A program made the position numbers and the translations under genes. The notes beneath the pieces are model-generated. The model was not told the DNA's origin. It searched no databases and saw only the letters and a program-made list of their open reading frames with translations. From Geobacter sp. AOG1 (GTDB lineage: Bacteria; Desulfobacterota; Desulfuromonadia; Geobacterales; Geobacteraceae): a stretch of 64,000 nucleotides of DNA. Positions within the stretch are counted from its first letter, which is position 1; every line of letters begins with the position of its first letter. The stretch is taken from contig NZ_BLIZ01000001.1 of assembly GCF_019972315.1 (NCBI RefSeq), positions 3,075,521 to 3,139,520 of the forward strand, read 5' to 3'. Shown here one piece after another: positions 1 to 9,458 of the stretch.

Positions 1-132
1 CACGTCGATGCCAGCCTCAACCGGCACATTACGCAGAGCAGGCTTTCGCTTACCTGATGCCGACGTGGCATCATTCTTCTCATTATCGGTGCCAAAAAGC
101 CCTAGCTGATCCTTTACATCATCGCTTAACAT
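1..132 (-). CDS. 5' end of an unrecognised protein, cut by the window edge
   Basis: A 44-codon open frame starts at ATG (130-132) and runs leftward off the window. The visible N-terminus begins MLSDDVKDQLGLFG and continues with a charged Lys/Asp/Ser stretch and then PALRNVPVEAGIDV. Codon use looks normal for the region. A weak GGGGG stretch lies about 11 bases upstream of the ATG. It follows rluB and its terminator on the same strand, so it is probably a separate transcription unit. I do not recognise the family, and too little is visible to assign a function. It could be a chance frame, but the absence of stops and the protein-like composition favour a real gene. Confidence 0.45.
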   Translation of the reverse strand, partial: MLSDDVKDQLGLFGTDNEKNDATSASGKRKPALRNVPVEAGIDV

Positions 133-230
133 ATATAACCAATCCCCCTGAATCTATGAAGTTCACACAACAAACAATCTTATACCAGTACCTACTTACC
201 CACACAAGTACATATATCAAAAGAGCATAC

Positions 231-268
231 AAAAAAAGGAGCTGCGATTTCAACCGCACCTCCTTTTT
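231..268 (-). terminator. Intrinsic terminator after rluB
   Basis: Read on the minus strand, an imperfect hairpin (AGGAGG/TGCGG with its complement) is followed by seven T. It starts one base past the rluB stop, which fits termination of the accA-rluB unit. Confidence 0.6.
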
Positions 269-269
269 C

Positions 270-1031
270 TCAGCGTCTCCCCGGTCTTTGCGATGGGACA
301 CCACCAGGGCGAACTCTTCCGGGATGTGCCAACCTCTCGACTTCTGCTGGAGAGAGATGGCGGTGCTCACCCGGCTGCAGATCGCCCAGTTCAAGAAAAC
401 CGTAGCGGATCCGCTTGAGACGTACCACCGCCAGGCTGACCGCCTCGCACATGCGCCGCACCTGGCGGTTACGCCCCTCATGGATGGTTACGGAGAGCCA
501 ACTGTTGTTGTCGCTCTCACTCGCCAGAAACACTTTGGCCGGTGCGGTTCTGCCGTCTTCGAGCTCCACGCCTGCGGCCAGACGCTTGATCTGATCGGGA
601 GTTGCCTTCCCCCGTACGCGCACCAGATATTCCTTCTCAACTTCGTGCCGGGGGTGGGCCAAACGGTTTGCCCACTCGCCGTCGTTGGTCAACAGCAACA
701 GCCCTTCGGTGTTGTAGTCGAGTCGCCCTACAGGATACACCCTCGACGTTACATCCTTCAGCAGGTCGGTGACGATTGGACGCCCCTCGGGATCCTTGAG
801 GGTCGTCAGGTACCCGACCGGCTTATAGAGGAGGAGGTATATCTTTGCGTCAACAGGGCGGACCGGTTTACCGTCCACGGTAATCTGATCGGTTAACGGA
901 TCGGCCTTGGTCCCGAGTTCCGTCACAACCTGACCGTTGACCGTGACTCGGCCTGCGACGATGAGTGTTTCCGCCTCGCGACGGGACGCGATACCTGCCT
1001 GGGAAAGCAATTTTTGCAAACGTTCAGCCAT
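270..1031 (-). CDS. rluB: 23S rRNA pseudouridine synthase, RluB/RsuA family
   Basis: Converts a specific uridine of ribosomal RNA (for RluB, in 23S helix 93) to pseudouridine. The 253-residue protein has an N-terminal S4 RNA-binding domain (about residues 3-50) and then a RsuA/RluB/E/F-type catalytic domain. The active-site motif GRLDYNTEGLLLL places the catalytic aspartate at D105. GRNRQVRRMCEAV is the typical C-terminal motif. I chose ATG at 1031 rather than the in-frame TTG at 1043 because it gives sensible spacing from an AGGA element and the usual MAERLQK start. It lies downstream of accA and its terminator. RluB versus RluE/F cannot be separated from sequence alone, but RluB is the common Geobacter annotation. 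Confidence 0.9.
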   Translation of the reverse strand: MAERLQKLLSQAGIASRREAETLIVAGRVTVNGQVVTELGTKADPLTDQITVDGKPVRPVDAKIYLLLYKPVGYLTTLKDPEGRPIVTDLLKDVTSRVYPVGRLDYNTEGLLLLTNDGEWANRLAHPRHEVEKEYLVRVRGKATPDQIKRLAAGVELEDGRTAPAKVFLASESDNNSWLSVTIHEGRNRQVRRMCEAVSLAVVRLKRIRYGFLELGDLQPGEHRHLSPAEVERLAHPGRVRPGGVPSQRPGRR

Positions 1032-1047
1032 TGACAATTCCAATCCT

Positions 1048-1076
1048 AAAAAAACAAGGGCGGTGATGACCGCCCT
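1048..1076 (-). terminator. Intrinsic terminator after accA
   Basis: On the minus strand a hairpin with 8-bp GC-rich arms (AGGGCGGT/ACCGCCCT) is followed by TGTTTTTTT. It lies between accA and rluB. Confidence 0.8.
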
Positions 1077-1107
1077 GTCCTGTTTCCTACCGCCAGGGAA
1101 CTAACCC

Positions 1108-2064
1108 CTATTCCACAAACCGGGACATCTTGCGGAACTTCTGATACCTGGCTTCAATCAACTCTTCCGCCGGCAGTTTCCGCAACTCTTTCAGGTTGCG
1201 CGAGATGGCTTTGTGGAGGTTGACTGCCATCGCCTTGTGGTCGCGGTGGGCGCCCCCTGTCGGCTCAGGAACGATCTCGTCGATGACTTCCAGCGCCTTG
1301 ATGTCTTGAGCGGTCGGCTTGAGAGCCTCGGCAGCCTGTTCTCCCTTGGTGCCGTCGGACCAGAGGATTGCGGCACACCCTTCAGGCGAGATGACCGCAT
1401 AAACGGAGTACTGGAGCATGAGGATTCGGTCTCCGACCGCAATGGCCAAGGCCCCGCCCGACCCCCCTTCGCCGGTTATGACAACAATGATCGGAACGGT
1501 GAGTCGAGACATCTCGCGCAGATTCCTGGCGATGGCCTCGGCCTGGCCCCGCTCCTCAGCGCCGATGCCGGGAAACGCTCCGGGAGTGTCGACAAAGGTG
1601 ATGATGGGAAGCCGGAACCGCTCTGCCATCTCCATGAGCCGAAGCGCCTTGCGGTATCCTTCCGGGTTCGGCATTCCGAAATTGCGATAGACCTTCTCTT
1701 TGGTATCGCGCCCCTTCTGATGCCCAATCACCATTACCGGCTCATTGTCAAGCCTTGCCAGCCCTCCGACAATGGCGTGGTCGTCTCCGAAATTCCGGTC
1801 ACCGTGAAGTTCGACGAATTCCGTGAATATAAGGTTTATGTAGTCCATGGTAAAGGGACGATTGATGTGACGCGCAATCTGTGCAGTCTGCCATCGGGTC
1901 AGGTTGGCAAATATGTCGCGCCGCATCTCCTCGGCTTTCTTTTCCAGCTTGGCAACTTCATTCTTCAGATCGACGTTGTCACCGGACAATGCCAGCAGTT
2001 CCTGTATCTTCTGCTCCAGTTCGATAACGGGTTTTTCAAAATCCATATAAATTTGAGTTGCCAT
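1108..2064 (-). CDS. accA: Acetyl-CoA carboxylase carboxyltransferase subunit alpha
   Basis: Alpha half of the carboxyltransferase that moves the carboxyl group from carboxy-biotin to acetyl-CoA, giving malonyl-CoA, the first committed step of fatty acid synthesis in the cytoplasm. The 318 residues match the family length (about 315-320). A coiled N-terminal segment (residues 1-60) precedes the crotonase-like domain. Family signatures include [16 protein letters not shown] and [15 protein letters not shown], the oxyanion-hole region. The start has an AAAGGAGAG ribosome site about nine bases upstream. It sits between dnaE and rluB, while the rest of the fatty acid genes lie at 45-51 kb. The partner AccD is not in the window. 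Confidence 0.96.
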   Translation of the reverse strand: MATQIYMDFEKPVIELEQKIQELLALSGDNVDLKNEVAKLEKKAEEMRRDIFANLTRWQTAQIARHINRPFTMDYINLIFTEFVELHGDRNFGDDHAIVGGLARLDNEPVMVIGHQKGRDTKEKVYRNFGMPNPEGYRKALRLMEMAERFRLPIITFVDTPGAFPGIGAEERGQAEAIARNLREMSRLTVPIIVVITGEGGSGGALAIAVGDRILMLQYSVYAVISPEGCAAILWSDGTKGEQAAEALKPTAQDIKALEVIDEIVPEPTGGAHRDHKAMAVNLHKAISRNLKELRKLPAEELIEARYQKFRKMSRFVE

Positions 2065-2177
2065 GTTGTAGTGTCTCTCCTTTTACCACAAATGTGAATG
2101 CAAAGTTCCCGGACTCCGTAGTTAACCGACAAAGGCCCATCGATACGACAATGCCGACGCCGCACGAACGCGTCAGG

Positions 2178-5100
2178 CTACTCAAAAGAAACGGCATTAT
2201 ACCCCAGCAGGTTCTTCACTTCCACCATTAATTCTTCACTGGCAAACAGTGTGCAGTTGTCCGGCAACCGGATGGTCGTACTTACCGTATCCTGGATGTT
2301 GATATGGAGAATGGTCTGACAGCTTCCACGGTAACGGCCGAATATACCCTTGAGCTCTTCCAGCTGCCGCCGTTCCAGTCCGGTCCCCTGCAGGTTGACA
2401 TGAATCCGTTGCGTCTCCCGCTCGCTGATCTCCCGGAGGGGGACAATATCGGTCGCCTTGATCTTCGTGCTCTTCTCCCCGACATCGACAGTGCCGGTCA
2501 CAACCAGCGGTTCTTCGGTTTTCAGATAGTGGCCTGCCTTGGCATAGGTTTCCGGGAAAACTACCACTTCCACCGATCCGACCAGGTCCTCGATGGTAAC
2601 AAACCCCATCCGGTCCCCTTTCTTTGTGATCATCTCCTTGAGGGCGGCCACGACCCCACAGATCTTGACCTCCTTCTCGTCGGCAATATCGGCCAATCCT
2701 GCAGTATCGGTTGAGGTGAAGCGCCGCATGTCCTGGGCGTAACGGTCAAGGGGATGGCCTGTGATGAAAAAGCCGAGGCATTCCTTCTCGAACGCGAGCT
2801 TCTGTTTGTCATCCCATTCGGCAATATCGGGGAGTTTTCCCCGGCCATTGCCATTGACCTTGACGATCTCCGTGGTGCCGAACAGGGATACCTGGGCGCT
2901 CTCCCGCTCCTGCTGGATCTTCTGGCCGAGGGCCGTGGCATCTTCCAACCCCGCCATGAGTACGGCACGCCTCGCACCGGTAGAATCGAAGGCGCCGCAC
3001 TTGATGAGGGACTCCACCACGCGCTTGTTGACCCTGCGCAGGTCAACCCGTTCGCAGAAGTCGAAAAGATCCACGAATACCCCATCCTTGCGGGCTTCGA
3101 TTATCGCCTCAATAGCCGACTCGCCGACGTTCTTCACTGCACCAAGACCGAAGCGGATGGATGTGCCGAGAACGCGGAAGGAATGGTGGGAGGCATTGAT
3201 ATCCGGCGGCAGCAGATCGATTCCCATCTCCCGGCAATCGGCAATGTTCTTGACCACCTTGTCGGTGCTCCCCATGTCGCAGGAAAGAAGCGCCGCCATG
3301 AATTCCACGGAGTGGTGGGCCTTGAGATAGGCGGTCTGGTAGGCAATGAGGGCATAGGCCGCGGAATGGGACTTGTTGAAGCCGTATTCTGCAAACTTGG
3401 CCATCAGGTCGAAGATCGCCTCGGCCTTTTTCAGGTCGATTCCCTTCTGCTTTGCCCCCGCCAGGAACGGCTCCTTTTCCTTTGCCATGACCGCCGGGTC
3501 CTTCTTTCCCATGGCCCGGCGGAGCAGGTCCGCGCGCCCCAGGGAATAGCCGGCCAGGGTCCGGGAAATCTGCATGACCTGTTCCTGATAGACGATGACC
3601 CCGTAGGTGTCCTTGAGGATCGGTTCGAGCTCGGGGAGGTCATAGACGACCTTCTTCCTGCCATGCTTGCGCTCGATGAAGTCGTCCACCATGCCGGAAC
3701 CGAGCGGCCCCGGGCGGTAGAGAGCGCAGGCGGCAATGACATCTTCAAAACAGGAAGGTTTCAGCTTTACCAGCATCTCCTTCATGCCGCTGGATTCGAG
3801 CTGGAATATCCCCGTCGTGTTTCCCGACGAGATCAGCTCGTAACTCTCCCGGTCGTCGTCACGCAGGCGCGAGATGTCGAAGCCAGGGTCCTTCTCGGCC
3901 TGGATCAGCCTGACGGCGTTGGCGATGACCGTCAGGTTCTTGAGCCCCAGAAAATCGAACTTCACCAGCCCCACCATCTCAACGTACTTCATGGAATACT
4001 GGGTGTTGAGGGAACCACTCTTCTGATCCTTGTAGACCGGGCAAAACTCCTCGAATGCGGCCGGCGCCACCACCACGCCGGCAGCGTGGGTGGAGGCATG
4101 GCGGGCAAGCCCTTCGAGACAGAGGGAGACATCCAGCAGTTCCTTCACCTTTGGATCCGCCTTGGCAAGCTCGTTCAGCTTCGGCTCGATCTTGAGTGCC
4201 TTGTCCAGGGTCATCCCCAGTTCGCCGGGGACAAGTTTGGCAATCTTGTCCACGTCACCGTAGGTCATGTCCATGGCCCGGCCAACGTCGCGGATTACCG
4301 CCTTTGCCTTCATGGTACCGAAGGTAATGATCTGGCAGACCTTGTCACGACCGTACTTGCCGGCAACGTACTGTATCACCTCGTCCCGCCGGTCCTGGCA
4401 GAAATCCACGTCGATATCGGGCATGGATATCCGTTCCGGATTGAGGAAACGCTCGAAGAGAAGGTTGTAGGGGAGCGGGTCCAGGTCGGTGATGCGGATG
4501 GAGTAGGCAACCAGGGAACCGGCCGCGGAACCCCTGCCGGGGCCGACCGGGATCCCCATGTTCTTGGCCCAGTTGATGAAGTCGGCAACGATGAGGAAAT
4601 AGGCCGGAAACTTCATCTGCTCGATGCAGTCCAGTTCGATCCGGAGACGGTCGTAGTAGGCCTGCTCCTGTTCGGGCGTCATGTCGGGATACTTGGCGCG
4701 GATGGTTACCAGCCGGTCTTTGAGGCCCGCGTAGGCCTGTTCTTCCAGCATTTCATCATGGGTCTTTCCGGCAGGGGGCTCGAAGTGCGGGAAAAAGTAG
4801 TTGGTCGGGTCGTTCAGCCTCAGTTCCAGCGTGCATCGCTCGGCAATGCGCACCGTATTGGCAATCGCCTCCGGTGCATAATGGAAGGCTGCCGCCATTT
4901 CCTCCGGCGACTTGACGTAGAACTCGTCCGCCGAGAACCGCATCCGGTTCTCATCATTCATGGTTTTGCCGGTCTGAATGCAGAGAAGCACCTCATGAGC
5001 GCGGGCATCCTCACGGTTGAGGTAGTGGCAATCGTTAGTCGCCACCAGCGGCAAGGAAAGCTCCCGCGCCACGGCCATCAGTCGCTGGTTGGCAATCTCC

Positions 5101-5657
5101 TGCTCGGGGAGGGTGTTCTCCTGGAGTTCGATGTAGTAGCTGCCGGGGAAGGTTTCGCTGTACCAGCGGGCGACTGCCACGGCATCGTCCATGCGGTTGC
5201 GGCTGCAGAGGGTGGCAACCTCTCCCTTGAGGCAGGCGGAAAGGGCAATGAGCCCCTCGCTGTGCTCAGTCAGCAGTTCCTTGTCAATCCGTGGCTTGTA
5301 GTAAAAACCTTCCTTGTAGCCCGATGAAACAAGCTTCGACAGGTTTTTGTACCCCTGCAGGTTTTCACAGAGCAGGATAAGGTGATAGCTGGAGTATTCG
5401 CCGGGAACGCTTCCCTGCTCCTTCACCAGGCGCGAACCGGGCGCGACGTAAACCTCGGCGCCGATGAGAGGCTTGATCCCTTCCTTCCGGCATTTTTCGT
5501 AGAACTCGATGGCACCGAACATGCTGCCATGGTCGGTAATGGCCACGGCAGGCATGCCGTATCCCTTGGCCTTCTTGACCAGGTCGCCGATACGGATAGC
5601 CCCGTCGAGGAGTGAGTACTGGGAATGGAGATGGAGGTGCACAAACGGCTGCTGCAT
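2178..5657 (-). CDS. dnaE: DNA polymerase III subunit alpha
   Basis: Catalytic subunit of the replicative DNA polymerase III. It has 1159 residues, the usual DnaE1 length. The N-terminal PHP domain starts FVHLHLHSQYSLLDGA and keeps the HxH metal-binding pair that the E. coli enzyme has lost, with ITDHGSMFG following. The Pol IIIalpha palm carries PDIDVDFCQDRR near residue 413, with two of the catalytic aspartates. A C-terminal OB-fold (about residues 975-1060, around KICGVVAALKEM) precedes the tau-binding tail. I used the ATG at 5657 (MQQPFVHLHLHS) instead of an upstream in-frame start because homologs begin directly at the PHP domain. accA follows 113 bases downstream, as in related genomes. 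Confidence 0.97.
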   Translation of the reverse strand: MQQPFVHLHLHSQYSLLDGAIRIGDLVKKAKGYGMPAVAITDHGSMFGAIEFYEKCRKEGIKPLIGAEVYVAPGSRLVKEQGSVPGEYSSYHLILLCENLQGYKNLSKLVSSGYKEGFYYKPRIDKELLTEHSEGLIALSACLKGEVATLCSRNRMDDAVAVARWYSETFPGSYYIELQENTLPEQEIANQRLMAVARELSLPLVATNDCHYLNREDARAHEVLLCIQTGKTMNDENRMRFSADEFYVKSPEEMAAAFHYAPEAIANTVRIAERCTLELRLNDPTNYFFPHFEPPAGKTHDEMLEEQAYAGLKDRLVTIRAKYPDMTPEQEQAYYDRLRIELDCIEQMKFPAYFLIVADFINWAKNMGIPVGPGRGSAAGSLVAYSIRITDLDPLPYNLLFERFLNPERISMPDIDVDFCQDRRDEVIQYVAGKYGRDKVCQIITFGTMKAKAVIRDVGRAMDMTYGDVDKIAKLVPGELGMTLDKALKIEPKLNELAKADPKVKELLDVSLCLEGLARHASTHAAGVVVAPAAFEEFCPVYKDQKSGSLNTQYSMKYVEMVGLVKFDFLGLKNLTVIANAVRLIQAEKDPGFDISRLRDDDRESYELISSGNTTGIFQLESSGMKEMLVKLKPSCFEDVIAACALYRPGPLGSGMVDDFIERKHGRKKVVYDLPELEPILKDTYGVIVYQEQVMQISRTLAGYSLGRADLLRRAMGKKDPAVMAKEKEPFLAGAKQKGIDLKKAEAIFDLMAKFAEYGFNKSHSAAYALIAYQTAYLKAHHSVEFMAALLSCDMGSTDKVVKNIADCREMGIDLLPPDINASHHSFRVLGTSIRFGLGAVKNVGESAIEAIIEARKDGVFVDLFDFCERVDLRRVNKRVVESLIKCGAFDSTGARRAVLMAGLEDATALGQKIQQERESAQVSLFGTTEIVKVNGNGRGKLPDIAEWDDKQKLAFEKECLGFFITGHPLDRYAQDMRRFTSTDTAGLADIADEKEVKICGVVAALKEMITKKGDRMGFVTIEDLVGSVEVVVFPETYAKAGHYLKTEEPLVVTGTVDVGEKSTKIKATDIVPLREISERETQRIHVNLQGTGLERRQLEELKGIFGRYRGSCQTILHINIQDTVSTTIRLPDNCTLFASEELMVEVKNLLGYNAVSFE

Positions 5658-5907
5658 GAAAAGGCCTTTTTGAATACAATTATGGGAGCCCACATGGTGT
5701 GCAGCCCCCACTTTAAATATGCAGAAAATTTTGCCAATTATGCCATACCTGAACGAGCCCTGTCAATGAAACCTTGGGGCGCTCGTACCGCGTTCCGCCG
5801 GGGATTTTTTTACCTTTACAGCATTCTTGAGGGGCTGGTACTATGGGGAAGGATCATTGTCCCCAGCCTGATGACATCCCCCATGGAATAAAACAAGGAA
5901 CCGTACC

Positions 5908-7296
5908 ATGACTGCTGACGTCACCCTCATAGACTCCCACGCCCATATTTACGGAAAGGAGTTCCATGTCGACTTTGCCGAGATGTTGCAGCGTGCCGTC
6001 GAGGCCGGAGTGTCGCACATCATAACCGTTGGAGCCGACCTGGAGTCGAGCCGGCAGGCCTGCGATCTGGCAACGAGTTACGAGCAGATTCATTGTGCGG
6101 TGGGGATCCATCCCCACGATGCCGACCGGGTCACCGACAAATGTTATGAGGTCGTACGGGAACTGGCGACAAAAAACCCAAAGGTCGTCGCCATCGGCGA
6201 GATAGGTTTGGACTTTTACCGTGACCGTTCCCCCCGGGACGCGCAGGAATCGGTATTTCGCCGCTTCATACGTTTGGCACGGGAACTTTCGCTGCCGATC
6301 ATCGTCCACGACCGGGATGCCCACGACCGGGTCATGACAATACTCCGGGAGGAGAAGGCCGAAGAAGTCGGCGGGGTCCTCCACTGTTTTTCCGGCGACC
6401 TTGCCATGGCCCGGGAGTGCGTGGAGATGGGCTTTTACATCTCCATTCCCGGCACCGTAACGTACCCCAGCAATGACTCCCTGCGGGAGGTCGTGCGGGG
6501 AATAAAGATCGAACACCTCCTTTTGGAAACCGATTGTCCCTACCTCGCGCCGGTCCCCCGCCGGGGAAAACGGAACGAGCCGGCCCATGTCCGGTTCGCC
6601 GCCGAAAAGGTGGCGGAGGTGAAAGGGCTTTCCCTTGAGGATGTGGGGCGGATTACGTCCCTCAACACCCACCGGCTGTTCGGTATCGGCACAGCTCCCC
6701 AGAAGACCCGCATCGCCTATCGGATAAGGAACTCCCTCTATCTCAACATCACCAACCGCTGCTCTAACCGCTGTTCCTTCTGTGCCAAGTTCGACGACTT
6801 CACGGTGAAAGGGCACTACCTTCACCTGGAGCATGAACCGGATTTTACCGAGGTAATGGCCGCCATCGGCGATCCCGCAGGCTACGACGAAGTGGTTTTT
6901 TGCGGCTACGGCGAACCGCTCCTTCGCCTCGACCTGATCAAGGATGTGGCGACGGCACTCAAGCCGAAGGGGGTCCGGATCAGGATCAATACCGACGGTC
7001 AGGGGAACCTGGTCTACGGCCGCAACATCCTCCCCGAACTGGCGGGGCTGATAGACACCGTATCGGTCAGCCTCAACGCCGCCGACGCCGATACCTACAC
7101 CCTGCTCTGCAACACCCCCTTCGGCAGCGCTGGCTTCAACGGCGTATGCTCTTTCCTTTCCGAGGCAAAGCGGTATATCCCCCACGTGGTCGCCACTGCC
7201 GTGACCGTACCCGGGCTTGACATTTCAAAGGTGCAACAGCTTGCCGAGTCAATCGGCGTAGAGTTTCGCGCCCGGGAATATGCCGAAGTCGGCTGA
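5908..7296 (+). CDS. TatD-family hydrolase fused to a radical SAM domain
   Basis: Two domains in one 462-residue chain. Residues 1-262 are a TatD/YcfH-type metal-dependent hydrolase: HAHIYG (H11, H13), GEIGLDFYRD, HDRDAH, LHCFSG and LLETDCPYLAP supply the metal ligands and catalytic aspartate. Residues about 270-462 hold a short radical SAM domain with the iron-sulfur motif CSNRCSFC (C285, C289, C292), followed by FCGYGEPLLR, which resembles the SAM-binding GGE region. TatD proteins are 3'-5' exonucleases or D-aminoacyl-tRNA deacylase-like hydrolases. I recall a small radical SAM family annotated as TatD-associated, so the fusion makes functional linkage likely. The substrate is unknown. It stands alone between dnaE (opposite strand) and mscL. 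Confidence 0.9.
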   Translation: MTADVTLIDSHAHIYGKEFHVDFAEMLQRAVEAGVSHIITVGADLESSRQACDLATSYEQIHCAVGIHPHDADRVTDKCYEVVRELATKNPKVVAIGEIGLDFYRDRSPRDAQESVFRRFIRLARELSLPIIVHDRDAHDRVMTILREEKAEEVGGVLHCFSGDLAMARECVEMGFYISIPGTVTYPSNDSLREVVRGIKIEHLLLETDCPYLAPVPRRGKRNEPAHVRFAAEKVAEVKGLSLEDVGRITSLNTHRLFGIGTAPQKTRIAYRIRNSLYLNITNRCSNRCSFCAKFDDFTVKGHYLHLEHEPDFTEVMAAIGDPAGYDEVVFCGYGEPLLRLDLIKDVATALKPKGVRIRINTDGQGNLVYGRNILPELAGLIDTVSVSLNAADADTYTLLCNTPFGSAGFNGVCSFLSEAKRYIPHVVATAVTVPGLDISKVQQLAESIGVEFRAREYAEVG

Positions 7297-7544
7297 TTGG
7301 GCAACTTTCGAAGCGCAACCCGACCTCGGCATGGGCATACAGGTGCCTGCTCCATCGTCAGATACCCCATTGCCACAATTTTCATGGATGCTCCCTGCCT
7401 GAAACAGCGAACAACAACATCCTTCTTCCCACTCAGCCGTTTTTAAAGAGCATTTCTCCCATTCCATTCGCCTCTCTCATCTTGCAACCGCTCCAAATCC
7501 ACCACCACAACCCAAATAAAATCAGAATGTGCATCAGCGTAACC
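7297..7544. other. Intergenic stretch without a recognisable gene
   Basis: Between the TatD/radical SAM gene and the mscL promoter. Short open frames exist on the minus strand (for example 7249-7467), but they are Cys-rich, lack ribosome sites and resemble no family. I see no terminator with a T-tract and no clear RNA structure here. Confidence 0.5.
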
Positions 7545-7572
7545 TTGACAATCGGCAGACATCTGCTATGGT
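7545..7572 (+). promoter_or_regulatory. Sigma-70-type promoter for mscL
   Basis: TTGACA (7545-7550), a 16-base spacer and TATGGT (7567-7572). The predicted start near 7579 gives a leader of about 110 bases to mscL. Confidence 0.6.
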
Positions 7573-7691
7573 TAGGTCAGTTTGTTTAATTAACAAAGGC
7601 ACAGCCCAACAGCCGACTGGTCCGCATTCTCCAGGCCAGCCCGAATCTGAGCAGGCGGGCAACTTTGTAATTTATGTGAAAGGAGGTAGCA

Positions 7692-8138
7692 ATGTTAGAA
7701 GAGTTCAAGAAATTCGCCATGCGCGGCAACGTGATCGACCTGGCGGTCGGTATCATCATCGGTGGCGCCTTCGGCAAGATCGTCAGCTCCTTCGTAGCCG
7801 ACATCCTCATGCCCCCCCTCGGCAGGGTCATGGGGAAGGTTGACTTCACGAACCTGTTCATCGACCTCTCCGGAACCGGCTACACCTCCCTGGCGGAAGC
7901 GAAGAAGGCAGGCGCTGCCACCATCAACTACGGACTGTTCATCAACACGATCATCGATTTTATCATCGTCGCATTTGCCATCTTCCTCCTGATCCGCCAG
8001 ATCAACCGGCTGAAAAAAGCAGAGGAAGTTCCGCCGCCGGCTACCAAAGAATGTCCCCATTGCGTATCCAGCATACCCATTAAAGCAAGCCGTTGTCCCA
8101 ACTGCACATCCACCCTGGAGCAAGGGAGCGCGGCTTAA
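7692..8138 (+). CDS. mscL: Large-conductance mechanosensitive channel with a C-terminal zinc-ribbon tail
   Basis: Inner-membrane homopentameric channel that opens under membrane tension to release solutes in hypo-osmotic shock. The first ~115 residues are typical MscL: an amphipathic N-terminus ([20 protein letters not shown]), TM1 with glycine-rich pore packing, a periplasmic loop and TM2 ([14 protein letters not shown]). At 148 residues it is slightly long because the tail adds CPHC-(12)-CPNC, a two-CxxC zinc-ribbon-like module at residues about 120-138 that E. coli MscL lacks. A strong AAAGGAGGT ribosome site precedes the ATG. ompA-like follows 24 bases downstream, so the two may be co-transcribed. 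Confidence 0.95.
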   Translation: MLEEFKKFAMRGNVIDLAVGIIIGGAFGKIVSSFVADILMPPLGRVMGKVDFTNLFIDLSGTGYTSLAEAKKAGAATINYGLFINTIIDFIIVAFAIFLLIRQINRLKKAEEVPPPATKECPHCVSSIPIKASRCPNCTSTLEQGSAA

Positions 8139-8162
8139 TTCAATCCACCAAGGAGGTAATCA

Positions 8163-9443
8163 ATGCGCAGAAAACTTTTAACCCTGTTGAGCGGCCTGTT
8201 ACTGCTCGGCGCAACCACGGTCGCCCACGCGGAGGTCAAGGCGGGCTCCTTCGGGCTCACCCCCTTTGTCGGCGGCTTCCTGTTCGACGGTGTCCAGCAC
8301 CTTGAAATGGAGCCGATGTACGGCATTCGCGCCGGCTACAACTTTACGGAGAATTTCGGTATTGAGGGGGTATTCAACTACGTCCACACCGAACCCACCG
8401 CGGCGAAATTTATCATTCCGGGACAGGGGAAATACAACGTCTATAACTATCGCGGCGAACTCCTCTACCACTTCATGCCGAAAAGCAAGTTCGTCCCCTA
8501 CCTCGCGGCCGGCTATGGCGCCCAGACCATAGACCCGGAAAACGCGAAGAGTGATACGCACGGCGCGTTTTCCGCGGGTGGCGGTTTCAAGTACTTCTTT
8601 ACCGACAACATCGCGTTACGGGGTGATGTTCGCGACCTGATCATCAACAGTATGGTAACTCCCTCTGATTCAACCGCAAAGCAGAGCGTGAACAACCTGG
8701 AATACGCCCTGGGTGTCTACTTCCAGTTCGGCGGCGAGAAACCGGCCCCCGCGCCCGTGGCTGCCCCGGCACCGCCGCCGCCAGCTCCGGCTCCGGAGCC
8801 GGCCCCGGCTCCTGTCAAGAAAGAGGTAGCACCGCCGCCTCCGCCCCCCGCACCGACGAGTAAAATATCCGTAACCCCAACCACCATCACCAGGGGACAA
8901 GCGGCAACTCTCGCCTGGTCTTCGGAAAACACTACGGATTGCACCGTCGAACCGGGCGGTGGCGTCCAGACGCAGAATTCCATTTCGGTCTCCCCCGCGG
9001 CGGACACCACCTACACCCTCACCTGCAATGGACCGGGAGGCAAGACCACCAGCACCACCAACCTGACCGTGCAGGCACCGCCGCCTGAAAAGGTCTGCAT
9101 AGTCCTCGGCGTCCTATTCGACACCAACAAGGCAGTCGTGAAACCCAAGTATCACGATGAGATCAAGAAGGCCGGAGACTTCCTGAACAAGTACGATTTC
9201 GTTACGGGAACTATCGACGGCTACACTGACAACGTCGGTACGTACAAGTTCAACCAGAAGCTCTCCCAGAAGCGCGCCGAGGCCGTCCGGGATTACCTCA
9301 TCAAGAATTTCGGCATTAAACCGGAACGTCTCACCGCCAAGGGTCATAGCTACGACAACCCGGTTGCCAGCAACAAGACGGCGGAAGGCCGGGCGAAAAA
9401 TCGTCGCATCGAAGCCAACTTCGAGTGCGTCATCCAGAAATAA
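8163..9443 (+). CDS. OmpA-family outer-membrane beta-barrel protein
   Basis: Predicted outer-membrane protein that tethers the envelope to peptidoglycan. Residues 1-21 form a signal peptide ending AHAE. Residues about 22-195 are an eight-strand-type barrel (PFVGGFLFDG, GIRAGYNFTENFGIEG). Next comes a Pro/Ala linker (about 196-235) and an Ig-like segment (about 237-305; ITRGQAATLAWSSENTTDC) not found in E. coli OmpA. The OmpA C-terminal peptidoglycan-binding domain (about 310-426) contains DGYTDNVGTYKFNQKLSQKR and GRAKNRRIE. AAGGAGG precedes the start. It probably shares a transcript with mscL and ends at the terminator at 9459. Confidence 0.9.
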   Translation: MRRKLLTLLSGLLLLGATTVAHAEVKAGSFGLTPFVGGFLFDGVQHLEMEPMYGIRAGYNFTENFGIEGVFNYVHTEPTAAKFIIPGQGKYNVYNYRGELLYHFMPKSKFVPYLAAGYGAQTIDPENAKSDTHGAFSAGGGFKYFFTDNIALRGDVRDLIINSMVTPSDSTAKQSVNNLEYALGVYFQFGGEKPAPAPVAAPAPPPPAPAPEPAPAPVKKEVAPPPPPPAPTSKISVTPTTITRGQAATLAWSSENTTDCTVEPGGGVQTQNSISVSPAADTTYTLTCNGPGGKTTSTTNLTVQAPPPEKVCIVLGVLFDTNKAVVKPKYHDEIKKAGDFLNKYDFVTGTIDGYTDNVGTYKFNQKLSQKRAEAVRDYLIKNFGIKPERLTAKGHSYDNPVASNKTAEGRAKNRRIEANFECVIQK

Positions 9444-9458
9444 CCATCATGTGAACAT

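Noticed and set aside
2754-5327. 857-codon open frame antisense to dnaE
   Set aside because: It lies wholly inside dnaE, has no family motif, and its codon pattern is that of a complement of a GC-rich gene.
7249-7467. 72-codon minus-strand Cys-rich frame
   Set aside because: No ribosome site, no family likeness and overlap with the end of the TatD/radical SAM gene.
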